A DNA stretch of 64,000 nt from Bolinopsis microptera (lineage: Eukaryota; Ctenophora; Tentaculata; Lobata; Bolinopsidae): the NCBI RefSeq assembly GCF_026151205.1, contig NC_087072.1, positions 14,112,169-14,176,168 on the forward strand. Direction: 5' to 3'. Position 1 is the stretch's first letter, and the number at the start of each line of letters is the position of its first letter. Shown here in pieces: positions 45,716 to 56,602 of this stretch. The translations under genes and the position numbers were made by a program. The notes beneath the pieces are model-generated. The model worked only from the letters and a program-made list of their open reading frames with translations. It was not told the DNA's origin and made no database searches.

Positions 45716-46049
45716 TGTTCACCCAGCTTAACGCGACCCTTCTCCCAATCAAATCCGGTCCAAACTTCTGCATAAAGTCCGTACCAAGGATAACCAAGTC
45801 CGGCTGGGCGGGTAAGAATGTAGGTTTCATCCAGTGAGTCTGGGTCCATCCCGAGTGAAACATCACATCACACTGCACTGGGTCCCCTGTTTTCTGCTTA
45901 CCACCAATCCCATTAATAGAGCCCCCATCTTTAATTTTATCTTCTAGTTCAGGAAGCAATTCAGCACTGATGAGGGATGTGTTTGCTCCACTATCAAGTA
46001 GTATTCTCGCTGCAACTATTTTACCATTGTACTGAATCTGTCCGTCTAG
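45645..46049 (-). CDS. Gypsy aspartic protease (in frame with gag across a UGA)
   Basis: 135 codons in the same reading frame as gag, beginning directly after its TGA. Holds the aspartic protease active site ILLDSGANTSLIS and the later hydrophobic strand with ILGTDFM that flanks the second catalytic loop region in retropepsins. It ends at a stop at 45645-45647, overlapping the pol frame by about 70 bases in a different register. There is no ATG near its start, which argues for expression as a gag-protease fusion. Confidence 0.8.
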   Translation of the reverse strand, partial: LDGQIQYNGKIVAARILLDSGANTSLISAELLPELEDKIKDGGSINGIGGKQKTGDPVQCDVMFHSGWTQTHWMKPTFLPAQPDLVILGTDFMQKFGPDLIGRRVALSWVNSAVGILPTQRGQTTYIQHQPGAF

Positions 46050-47054
46050 TCATAAGTTTGCTCTTCTCCCATTGTCTTTCTGCTGCGGACGTTGTTTGTT
46101 TCCTCTAGACTGCCCCTCTGGGTGTCCCATTGAGCTTGAGGATCCTCTCGAGTATCCTCCTGATCCTGAGTATCCTCCTGAGTATCCTCCTGACTTCTTC
46201 TTCTCACATTCATGAGTACTGTGACCCAGCTTACCACATGCCTTGCATTTACGTTTAAAACATTGAGTGGCAATGTGACCTTGCCTGTCACATGTATAGC
46301 ATCTTCTTGTGCTTCTTTGCCTGTTCTCTGTTCCATAATACACCTCTTCAGTTTCATCCCATTCTCTTTCCTCTGTCCAGTTCTCTTCATGCTGGTCTAA
46401 CAGGTAGTGCTTAATGGAGTCCAATTCACCTTTCAAGGCATCCAACTCTCCGGTGTAGTCTGTGGGTCTCTGATTCTCTTCCAAATCTGCTGCGAAGACG
46501 AAACCATCCTCTTTCTCTTGCTTTATGTTAATCTGCAACTCCTGCTTAGTATGGTTTTGGGCTTTGTCTAGCTGTGGCTGTAGCAACGCAAACATTTCCA
46601 GTAATTCCACATCCGTCATATCCGCTTTTATCTTTGCCTTGTTATCTTCATGAAACTTAACTCCTGAGGGTATGAGACTTAAGAATCTCAGCAGTACAAC
46701 ATCATTTGAAAATACTGCTTCTTTCCCTAATTTCTTCAAGATGAAGAATGTAGTCTTGAGCTCCCCAGTAACAGGACAATCAAAGAACTTTTGAGCCGCT
46801 AGAACCCGTGATGGTTTACCATCCACAAGCTCGCTCAACCTTTTGAGTGCTTTATCTAGATCATCATCAGTATTTTCTTCTACAACCAGTAATGCGATCT
46901 CCACTTCTCCTTCATTTCTGCAAACGTAAACCGGAAGAGAGTCAATTTTCTGTTTCTCTGATGCAAATAGTGCCGTTGCTCGCTTAAACAGTCTTCCCCA
47001 ATCTAGAATAGACTGACCCGGCATCAGCGCTGGAATAACGTTGACTGGTGCCAT
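46050..47054 (-). CDS. gag: Gypsy gag with two CCHC zinc knuckles
   Basis: 334 codons from the ATG at 47054. The N-terminal two thirds is a capsid-like helical region with no intact motif I can name. The C-terminal part carries two zinc knuckles, CYTCDRQGHIATQC and CKACGKLGHSTHEC, followed by a Gly/Ser-rich tail. The knuckles bind the element's RNA for packaging. The frame closes with TGA immediately followed by CTAG, and the protease frame continues in the same register, so the stop may be read through. Confidence 0.9.
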   Translation of the reverse strand: MAPVNVIPALMPGQSILDWGRLFKRATALFASEKQKIDSLPVYVCRNEGEVEIALLVVEENTDDDLDKALKRLSELVDGKPSRVLAAQKFFDCPVTGELKTTFFILKKLGKEAVFSNDVVLLRFLSLIPSGVKFHEDNKAKIKADMTDVELLEMFALLQPQLDKAQNHTKQELQINIKQEKEDGFVFAADLEENQRPTDYTGELDALKGELDSIKHYLLDQHEENWTEEREWDETEEVYYGTENRQRSTRRCYTCDRQGHIATQCFKRKCKACGKLGHSTHECEKKKSGGYSGGYSGSGGYSRGSSSSMGHPEGQSRGNKQRPQQKDNGRRANL

Positions 47055-47104
47055 ATCTCAACACTTCTGTAGGATAGATGTTAAAAAATAATTTGAGGTT
47101 ATTA

Positions 47105-47237
47105 TGTGAGGTTCTTGTACTTGTTTACTATTCAATGAAACCAGGTAATGAATGTAGAACAACTTACAATGAACTGTATTACATGGAATAACCTAAAGGG
47201 GATGTCGTTAGATAACAGCATATAAAATAGGCTGACA
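47105..47237 (-). repeat. 5' LTR of the Gypsy element
   Basis: 133 bp, flanked on the outer side by the CCGG target duplication. Transcription of the element would start here and run toward lower coordinates. It lies about 220 bp upstream of the ATRX start codon, in the opposite orientation. Confidence 0.9.
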
Positions 47238-47294
47238 CCGGTCCCGGTCCCGGTCAGGCTTAAAATCATGTCCCGGTCGATTACTGTTCTATTA

Positions 47295-47454
47295 ATAGTT
47301 GTACCAATTTTAGTTCCAGTCTCAGGTTAAGTCCTAGTCCAGAACTTTTTCATGATTTATAAACTAAAACTGTCCCAATCATTTCTTCTTTTTTAGTTTG
47401 AACATTCAAGATTTTTACATAGCACAATTCAGCTTTAAATTCTTCATTTACAGG
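47295..47454 (+). other. ATRX 5' flank between the transposon stack and the start codon
   Basis: Two pyrimidine-AG acceptors precede the start: TTTTTTAG (ending about 47396) and TTCATTTACAG (ending 47453, one base before GATG). So the first coding exon is probably preceded by an intron and a 5' UTR exon upstream. If so, the 11-kb transposon stack would lie in or near that 5' intron. Confidence 0.45.
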
Positions 47455-50400
47455 ATGTCTGATAGTGATGAGTATCAAAAGCAATTAGACAGGCTATCCA
47501 AACTTGAAGAAGATGTCAATGGGGCAGAAGATGAAAGTTCAATTGTACCTAATGGTAGTCTTAAGTTAATCAAAACTGAAGAAGTGTCACAGGAAAATGT
47601 ATCTCCACCGAAATCTGATGAGGAGACTACCTCATTATCACAATCTGATCAGGAGAGCACTACACTACCACCATTAAAGCAGGATACAGATGATAAAGAC
47701 ACAGACATTAAAGACGCAGAGGTTAAAGACACAGACTCTAAAGATGCAGAGGTTAAAGACACAGACTCTAAAGACACAGACTCTAAAGACACAGACACCA
47801 AAGAGACAGATCCAGTTTCTAAGCAGAATGACTCACCTGCATCTGATGATACGGACAGTGACAGCTCTACATACTATAAGAAAAAGAATGGTTTCTACAA
47901 TAAAAGAGTAACTAGGAATGCTACAGGATCTCTGCCCAAAGAGACAAAAACATTGTTAATGGAGACAACTGAAGTATTTAATCCTTCTAAAAGCAAGAAG
48001 CGACCAAATGCCCGCCCTGGATTTTATAATGTTCTTGCTCCAGAGTGTACTTCATGTGGCAGTGATGTTATTCTTAGACCATTTCAAAGACGTATGTTGG
48101 TTCATCCTTACTTGAAAACTGCTGTTTGCAGGCAGTGTCATGAGTTTTATCATTCTGATACATTTGGAATAGATGAGGAAGGCTCTCAGATATATTGCAT
48201 CTGGTGTGGTGAAGGGGGTGAACTTATATATTGTGACAAATGTGAGAAAGCATTTTGTACAGACTGCATTAAACGTAACTTTGGAAAGAAAGTCAAAGAA
48301 GAAATCTTGGCTAAGAGTAAGTGGGAATGTTTAGTTTGCATACCTGAGATGACAGAAGACTTACGAAAAGTTTCTCAAATGATTGTAAAGTATCAAAATT
48401 TATGCATAAAGGATCCATATTTGATTGAAAAGTTTGAGCATGAAGTAACTAAAGCAGAACTTCAAAAAGAAGATTATCAAGGTTTAGTGTCCACCAGAAT
48501 AAGGGAGAGAAATACTGCTAAGCTGCTGTCCTCATCTCAACAAAAAGAAGAATCCCAGCTTGAGTCGGAAGATGGTGAGCAGTCAGAAGATGAGGAATCT
48601 GATAACAAGGGCGAAGATGGTGACAAAGCATCATCAGGCTCTGAGTATTCAGCTAGTAAGAAAGCAGACAGTAAACCAAAGCAAAAGCGTTCTTCTAAAG
48701 AAAGAGTAAATGGTAATAGTAAAGAGTCAGATTCTGATGATTCAAGTGACATAGATGATGCAGCATTTTTGAAGTGCATCCGTAAAAAGGCCAAAGATCG
48801 CCAAGATAATAATACTGGTCATTCAAAAAAATCTGAAGATAAACCAGCATCACTTAAAGAGACAGAGATAAAGAAAACAAACAAGAATGAAGATACCAGC
48901 TCAGATGATTCACTATTTGATACAGGCAATTCTAAAATCAAAGCAAAACACATTCGCAAACAACTTGATTCATCAGATGGTGATGATGAAGAACCATCTG
49001 ATGACAATGATGAACTAGTGCAGAAATATCGAAACAAGTTATCGAAATACAAGGAACCTTCTGACAAGGAAAGTGTACATTCAAACTACAGTGAAGTGAG
49101 TTCCGATGAAAGCTCTGAAGCAAAATCAAACTCAGAAAGCTCTGACAGTTCCAAAGAAGGTGAATCAGGATCAGAGGTTGAGGACAAAAAAGATAAGGGT
49201 AAAGATGATGAAAATCAAGAAAATGACAAGAAAGGAAAAAGTAAGGTCAAAAAGAAGAAAGCAGCTAAAAGCGGGGACGAAAATTCTGAAGGAGATGACA
49301 AAAAACGTAAAAAGAAAGGAAAGAGGAAGCGTAAGAAAAAGGAGTCTTCTGAATCAGAGACTGATGATGATGATGATGATGATGATGAGGATGAAAATGG
49401 AAAAAAATCCAAGAGCAAAAGAGGTAAGCGCAAAAAGATTAGAAAGATCATGGGTCAAAACCAACTTCAGAAAGAAACAGTAGCTGCACAGGAAGCTGAA
49501 GATAAAAGGAGGAGTCACCTGAAAGAAAAGTCACTGCCAAGTCAACAAGGAAAAATTCTCAATTTCATTCTTGAAGACCTCCGCAAAGAAAAGTACAGGG
49601 GAAAGCCTCCCACCATAGACGATGAGGAGAAGGGAAAGGTCATCGAGGTACATAAGCATTTAAAAAAACGATTAAAACCTCACCAGCTTGATGGAATACA
49701 GTTTATGTACGATTGCTGCATAGAGTCTGTAGAGAAATGTAAAAATGGCAGCCCTGGGTCAGGTGCTATTTTAGCTCATTGCATGGGTTTAGGAAAAACA
49801 TTCCAAGTAATCACATTTCTAACCACAGTCTTGAACTATCATTACATATTTGGATTCAAGCGAGCCCTTGTCGTATGCCCTTTGAACACCATTCTAAACT
49901 GGAAAGCAGAGTTTGATAAGTGGGTGAAAGATATAGATGATGCACCTGAAGTAAGTGTGCTGACTGATAGTATTCATAACAACGACAAGAGAGCTGAAAT
50001 AGTTGAGAATTGGTTTGAGACATCTGGTGTTCTTATTATGGGATACTCTCTCTTCAGATTATTGTCTACAGGAAGCAACATAAGGAAGAAGCATCTGAAA
50101 GAAAGGTTTATGAAGTATTTGGTTGATCCTGGGCCAGATATCGTTATATGTGATGAAGGTCATGTCATCAAGAACGAAAAGACTGGTATTTCCAAGTCCT
50201 TGAATTCTCTTAAAACAAAACGTCGAGTCATTCTCACTGGAACTCCTCTTCAGAATAACCTTGTCGAGTACCACTGTATGGTAAGTTTTGTTAAACCCAA
50301 TCTATTAGGTACAACAAAGGAGTTTAAGAACATGTACGAAAATCCAATCAACAATGGCCAGTGTGCTGATGCCACAGATTTTGACATGAAGTTGATGAAA

Positions 50401-53400
50401 GAAAGATCTCACATTCTATATGAACAATTATCGGCTTGTGTCCAGCGAAGGGATTACCATGTATTGAAGGCATTCCTCCCCTTAAAGTTTGAGTATGTTC
50501 TTTCAATTAAACTGTCTGACCTTCAAGTTAAGTTATATACGAAATACCTTGACAAGGCTAAGGCTTCAGGTGGAATGATGTCAAAGCTGTTTGAGTGTTA
50601 TCAGACTTTGAAGAAAGTTTGGACTCATCCTTGGCTCCTTGAGATAGATGCTCTGAAAAACGAGAAGGACAGCATAGAGGACTTTATAACCGACAAGGAG
50701 ACATCAGAGGAAAGTTGGGAAGCCAGTAGTGATGATTCTGATTTTCGTCCAAACAAGAAAAAGAAAAATAACAAGAATGGCGATGATGAGGAAGAAGGTA
50801 AAAAGGACCCAGAAAAGCAAAAAGAAGCTAAACCAGAAAATATGACAGGTGCTCCAGACCCAACAATGGTATCAGCCATTGCAGACACAATCATACCAAA
50901 TTCTGGTGGAGTCGACTACAACTGGTTCAAAGGAGAGATGACCGACAAAGATGAGAAAATGTTGGAACATAGTGGAAAGTTGTTGGTCACTCTGGAAATA
51001 CTGGACAAAGCTTCTCAGAAAGGAGACAAAGTCTTACTTTTCAGTCAGAGTCTTCTAGCACTAGATTTTCTTGAAACCTCTATAAATAGAGTGGGATGGT
51101 TGAAGGGGAGAGATTACTTCCGGATGGATGGCTCCACAAAGACTGCCCACCGTCAATCTTTTCAGAAACAGTTCAATGACAAGTCAAACAAACGATGCAG
51201 ATTATTCCTTATCTCCACTAAGGCTGGAGGATTGGGTAAGATATTTTGGCTTTCGTCCTTCGATTCTGTGCCCTATTTAATACTGTCCGATTTTTGAGTT
51301 GCATCTTATCCCATACTTCCACTATGATCTAAAATTTAACCTTATTAAAATGATGACTTTCCTCAGGTATCAACCTCGTCTCAGCTAACAGAATTATTCT
51401 GTTTGACATGTCTTGGAACCCGAGTGACGACACTCAGTCACTGTTCAGAGCCTACAGATACGGACAACAGAAGAATGTTTATGTCTACAGATTGGTTGCC
51501 AGAGGTACAATGGAAGAGAAGATATACGATAGGCAGGTTAGGACCAGCTTGGATTTATAAATTTGGACTTTATCGAGTTGTGGGAAATTGTTTTTCCTAC
51601 ATAATTTGAAGCTTAAGCTGTATATTACATTATATGTATTATAGGGGGGGTGTCACGTCCGTCTATGTCCGCTTGTCTCATAGAATCCAAAAAGGACTGG
51701 ACAGGACAGGACAGGACAGGGCATAGACGGACATAGGCGGACATAGACGGACATATATGGACATAGACGGACTTTGGCGGACATAGACGGACATGTACGG
51801 ACTTTGGCGGACATTAGCGGACATTAATGGACACCTAAATTGTTAAACAAAATGTTCAATTTTTGCTGTTATAGGGTGATCATGTTTTTTGTCCGTTCGA
51901 TACCGTATATTTTCAAAACGGACAAAAAATAGAGCGGACAAAAATGGACAAAAACGGACAAAAATGGAAATTCTTCACCCTCCTCCTCCTGGGTCTTCCT
52001 GATCTTCCTGAGTCCTCTTCCTCCTCAGTCCTCCTCCTACTCCTCCTCCTCGTCCTCAGTCCTCCTCATCAGTCCTCAACAGTCCTCCTCCTCCCCAGTC
52101 CTCCTCCTCCTCCTGAGTCCTCCTCCTGGGTCCTCCTCCTCCTCTTCATCCTCCTCCTCTTCCTCCTCAGTCCTCCTCAGTCCTCCTCCTCATCCTTCTC
52201 CTCAGTCCTCCATCCTCCTCCTCAGTCCCCCCCCAGTCCCCCTCCTCCTCCTCCTATTCAGTTCTCATCCTCCTCCTCGGCCTCAGTCCTCCTCAGTCCT
52301 CCTCCTCCTGAGTCCTCCTCCTCCTCCTCCTCCTCCTCCTCCTCCTCCTCCTCCTCCCTCTCAGTCATCCTCCTCAGCCATCCTCCTCAGTCCTCCTCAG
52401 TCATCCTCCTCAGCCATCCTCCTCAGCCATCCTCCTCAGTCCTCATCCTCCTCAGCCATCCTCCTCAGCCATCCTCTTCAGCCATCCTCCTCAGCCATCC
52501 TCCTCAGTACTCTTCAGTCCTCCTCCTTCTCAGTCCTCCTGAGTCCTCCTCCTCCTCCTCCTGGGTCCTCCTCCTGGGTCCTCCTCCTGGGTCTTCCTGA
52601 TCCTCCCCAGTCCTCTTCCTCCTCCCCTCCTCAGTCCTCCTCCTACTCCTCCTCCTCGTCCTCATCAGTCCTCAACAGTCCTCCTCCTCCTCCCCAGTCC
52701 TCTTTTGTACAAAATTATAATACATAGAAGTTGCGAAAAATTCTCAAAATGTTTGTCCGCTAATGTCCACCAATGTCCGCCAATGTCCGTCCGAGTCCGC
52801 CAATGTCCCAAAAAACACGTCCGTTGTCTCATAGAATCCAAAAAGGACAGGACATAGACGGACGTGCACCCCCCCCCCCCCCCCCCCCCCCCCCATTAAA
52901 TATACAATATGTACATTTAAATACTCAATACATATCTATCTACATTCTACTAAATCATAATTATTCAAGTTTTTGTACTTAACTTCTGGCTTAATTGTTC
53001 AATCTATCATGTTTTAAAGCACTAACTTTTATCTCTCATCATATTTTAGGTATACAAGGAGTCTCTATCAAGTAGAGTGGTGGACGAGAAGCAGATTACT
53101 CGTTACTTCTCTGCTAATGATCTACAGACCTTGTTCGCTTTCGACCCCTCAGCCCAGACGTGTACTACATCAGTATTAGCCAATCACAATCCGCCAGCTG
53201 ACGATGTGTTAGCGTCCATCTTGGTTGACTTGGACCCTCCACTTGTCCTGGAATATCACGAGCACGACTCACTGCTTGAGCATAGGCCAGGTATGTACAG
53301 CTGGGTCGTGTTTAGTCAATTGTCAGTGGAACATTTTTTATATCTAGATAGCAAGTTATTGAGTTTTTCATATTTTTTTCCATTTGACGGTCGAACTTGT

Positions 53401-55986
53401 AATTTTTAAGGTGCTGATGATTGAACATTTTTCAATTTATTGGTTGTCGTTACAATAACTCTGGAACATTTATCAAATTTATACGTCACACGCTATTAAT
53501 GTAAATTATAAGTCTTATCTGTGCTGTTAGGAAGCTATCATGATAAGGAAGCTATCATGCTAACCATCTCATTAACATCTCCAAATAAACAGAACAGCAG
53601 CTGACAGATGAGGAACGCAAGGCAGCTTGGGCCAACTTCAAGATGGACAAAGAGCGCAGGAATGTGGTGAATGCCCCAACAGGCCAGCAAAGTGTGTTCC
53701 AACGTTTAGCAGCCCACACACAAGCCTACTCTGGCCCAATCATCACACCCATTTACTCCAACCAGCAGGAACTGATCCTGGGAGGGTTCACTAACGAGCA
53801 GATCGTTTCTATCCAGCATCAACTGGAACCTGTAGTCCAATCTGGCAGATTGCATGTTAAAGCACTGGGAGGAGGTGAGTGTTGTTAGTTGGAAACTTCT
53901 AATTAGGGAATGTTGTGAGTACAGAGTAACAGGGAGCCTCTGTAATGTTAGCACTGACAAGTGACCGGCTGTTTGGAATTACTTATGCTATTTCTACTAA
54001 GTTCTGGTATAAGATCTTGCTATAAGGTGCCTACGTGATATGTGAACTGTCCCTACGGTACCATTTACCGTTATTATTAGCTTGATTTACATTTTATCAT
54101 TAAAAATAAAGTTGTTAAATCTTGGATAAATGATTCGACACTAAAAGTACAAAGTGTACGTCATCCTGGTATGTATGTCATCCTGGTATGTATGTCTCTG
54201 TACCTCGTGTCTCCCAGGTCAGCTCCATATAGAGGGACTAGGACCTGAACAACAACAAGTCTTCATCAACTCTATCAAAGAACAGCAAGCTCAGCAGATA
54301 CATGCTGCCCAAATGGCCAGGGTGCTTCCTCAGCAACATCTTATCAATCAGGTACATACCTATGTATGATTATCACGTGCTGTAAAAAAGTTGGGTTTCT
54401 AGAGTCTTGAAAGAAACCAACAAAATTTGTCCGTCTCAAATCGATGGACATAACTTTCTGGAACAAGTTTAAGTTGGCTGTCTGGAATCACGAGTACAGT
54501 ATGCGGTCTTCTTTGTGAGTTATTAGGCCGTTTCCAGAACTCCTGGAATCTCATTTAGTGTACATACTCTGTATAGTGTATACTGTATAGTGTATACTGT
54601 ATAGATGAATCTACTCAGACCTGTGGCTGGCAAAATGTAGGAGGTTACAGCCGCTAGTAAGTAGGATTAGGAAAAACACTATACAGTCATACTCAGTATT
54701 GTAATACATAACGTGTTCGGCAATTATCATATGCAATAATGTAAGTGTCCTTATTTGTGGATGAATTGGCGGTTCCTTTTCCCATCCCGTCAAGTTACAG
54801 TTAGCTTTTAAGTTACAATGATTGCGAAGTGATACCTACTATTCTATACATTCTGTAAAATGTACATTCTATACATCCTACTGACAGCTTGACATCTCAC
54901 AAAGTGAAGGATAATCGGGTGTAACCGTTAACAAATTGAGTACAGGGTATATTGAAGCCGGTTCATCCACAAGGTCACAGCTCATTATATGGTTCCAGCC
55001 TATATGGTCACGGTTTATATATAAGCATACAATCTAGCTTAGGTACAAAAAATGGAGTAAAAATAACTGATTAAATGAAGAACCATTACAAATTTAAACA
55101 GAATATTACAGATAAAAGTACTGATTTTGAAATTCTTGTTAGCATGTACAGCTTACGAGTTATGTGTAACCGATATTATTGCATGTGGTAAATGCAGAAC
55201 ACTTTATGTAATGTATTAAAGTACTGAGTATGACTGTATAAAGAATTATGTACTCAGTCTGTGGTCTCTTTTTTCCTAACTTACGTCCAGATCAGAGACG
55301 TTTCATTCAAACACTCATTTTGATTCCGGAAACTCTGTTAAAAGCCTTGTAAGCGGGTTTGAGACTATCATATGCCTACATCTGCCATGTGTTGATTGTG
55401 GTAATTTTAATGGGATTGTTTATCCCAAAACTCCTGCCACAGATCGGGATAAAAAAGTTCGTGAAGTCGTGACTTGAAATAGCTCAATAACAATTGCGGT
55501 CATTTAAATGAGTAGCGTCTCCTAAAACTCCTGGCACAGGACAAATTGGCTACCGGACAACCTTACCCAATTCGGACTTTTCCTTGACAGGGTAGCTTAG
55601 GAAAATAATAAAAGTGGTTGTCAAGACCTTATAGAACCTACCTACGTTGAGAAACGATATTTTGCGCAGATGTTTCTAGATATATCTTATTTCTTTTACA
55701 CCATCCGAACTAGAGTAGCAGCTCGCTAGTATGCTTTATCTGTTATCTGATAAAATACTTACTGTTCCTTCTCCAGCTCGCACCAGCAGAGAGGGCACTA
55801 TTCCAGCAGCGCTTAGCACTCCTAGTCCAACAACAGCAACAAGCGCAACAGTTAGCGCAGCACCAACAAGCTGCTGCAGTGCAACAGCCCTCGGTGCCAC
55901 AACCACAAGCACCCAAACCATTGACTATAAACTCTGCTAATAGCAGTGCTGCCCCGATACCTGTACCAGATTCCCCAGCCAGGTAG
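47455..55986 (+). CDS. ATRX: ATRX chromatin remodeller (SNF2 helicase with ADD domain)
   Basis: Exons 47455-51235, 51367-51536, 53050-53290, 53593-53874, 54218-54351, 55777-55986. Phases agree, giving 1,605 aa. Residues about 194-303 form the ADD domain (GATA-like [13 protein letters not shown], then [22 protein letters not shown]), which reads histone H3 K4me0/K9me3. Residues 304-735 are a charged Ser/Lys/Asp linker. The SNF2 ATPase follows with GLGKT (about 777), DEGH (about 899), LTGTPLQNN and C-lobe [35 protein letters not shown]. The C-terminus ends in a Gln-rich segment. It is a nuclear ATP-driven remodeller that, with DAXX, deposits H3.3 at heterochromatin and repeats. I placed the start at 47455 ([10 protein letters not shown]), not at the non-ATG codons upstream. 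Human ATRX is about 2,490 aa, so this protein has a shorter linker. Confidence 0.95.
51646..52893. mobile_element. Inverted-repeat element with G-tract ends in an ATRX intron
   Basis: The left end is a G-run then TGTCACGTCCGTCTATGTCC; the right end mirrors it as GGACATAGACGGACGTGCAC then a C-run. Each side also carries TCTCATAGAATCCAAAAAGG (left about 51678, right about 52830), here in direct orientation. The left flank is packed with GGACATAGACGGACAT words and the right with TGTCCGCCAATGTCC words, i.e. inverted subterminal repeats. The centre is a pyrimidine tract. No coding frame and no clean target duplication found. Confidence 0.6.
51978..52700. repeat. 700-bp TCC/CTCAGT pyrimidine-rich microsatellite
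   Basis: Almost purine-free top strand made of TCCTCC, CTCAGTCC and CAGCCATCC words. The long Ser/Leu/Pro frame across it is a product of the repeat. In pre-mRNA such a tract would resemble a giant polypyrimidine tract. It lies in the intron before the ATRX exon at 53050. Confidence 0.9.
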
Positions 55987-56602
55987 TATTTCTTCACCAG
56001 ATATCTCCGTATTTTATTTGTAATATTCTCTGGAGTGATTCTTGTATTTACAATTTTCGATGTGAGATAGATCGAAGAGGTATTTAATGATCAGCAAGAA
56101 AAATTTCACGCTTGCTTTTATTGAGGAAATAAACTTGTCACCCAAAATTCATCCCAAGTTCAACCACCATCACGAATTTTAGAGTCTCTCGGTCTTTTTA
56201 CTATATTTTTGTTTCAGACAAGTTTTAAAATGCTTTCCAGGGCTGGGACTTTGTGACATAGAATCTCATTCAGCTGAAATATTTAAAGTTAAAATCGTTT
56301 TTAATAAAAATTTTATGGCCGAATGACATGTTGCGTTTGTATTTGGAAATTGTTTTAATGTCTTTATTTATTGTAATGCTTATATTCATTACATTGATGT
56401 CATCATTTTCAAAGGCTGTCTTATAATTTTTTGTAGGTTTTATTTCGATTTTCAAGATAGCTTCAGAAATCGAGTCTTGTTGAATGTAGCCACTCAGTTC
56501 AGATTGGCACTTGAACCGTTTCGATCCTGTGTAATGTTTTTTATGAATTAATCGTGCTACTCTTGATTATATCTGACCATTCATGATTTTATAGTAGCCA
56601 CT
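55987..56602. other. ATRX-RBM39 intergenic region
   Basis: 616 bp between the ATRX stop and the RBM39 start, both plus-strand. It must hold the ATRX 3' UTR and the RBM39 promoter/5' UTR. I see no clear canonical AATAAA followed by a GT-rich element, and no TATA box that I would defend. Confidence 0.5.

Larger units (their letters stand above)
36147..47237 (-). mobile_element. Gypsy/Ty3-type LTR retrotransposon with nested insertions
   Basis: The LTRs (36147-36280 and 47105-47237) start TGTGAGGTTC and end AGGCTGACA, and differ by a single G that I can see. The 4-bp duplication CCGG flanks both ends (36143-36146, 47238-47241). A purine-rich tract (AAGAGAGGGTG on the minus strand) adjoins the 3' LTR. 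The internal order gag, protease, RT, RNase H, integrase is that of Gypsy/Ty3. Three later insertions interrupt it: a CR1-like LINE near the 3' LTR, an insert of about 1 kb in the integrase C-terminal region, and a solo LTR between RT and RNase H. Net length without them is about 5 kb, normal for the family. I did not find a clear primer-binding site. Confidence 0.9.
36019..47286. mobile_element. hAT-like MITE split by an LTR retrotransposon
   Basis: Terminal inverted repeats CAGTAATCGACCGGGA (36019-36034) and TCCCGGTCGATTACTG (47271-47286) are bounded by identical 8-bp duplications TTCTATTA (36011-36018 and 47287-47294). An 8-bp duplication and CAG..CTG termini fit hAT elements. Without the inserted 11-kb element it would be about 170 bp, made mostly of CCCGGTCCCGGTCA-like words. 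Nonautonomous. Confidence 0.8.

Noticed and set aside
36457..47054. Endogenous retrovirus with env
   Set aside because: The element has gag, protease and pol only; no envelope-like frame with signal and transmembrane segments lies between integrase and the 3' LTR.
51944..52600. 218-codon Ser/Leu/Pro-rich frame
   Set aside because: It is the translation of a TCC/CTCAGT microsatellite inside an ATRX intron.
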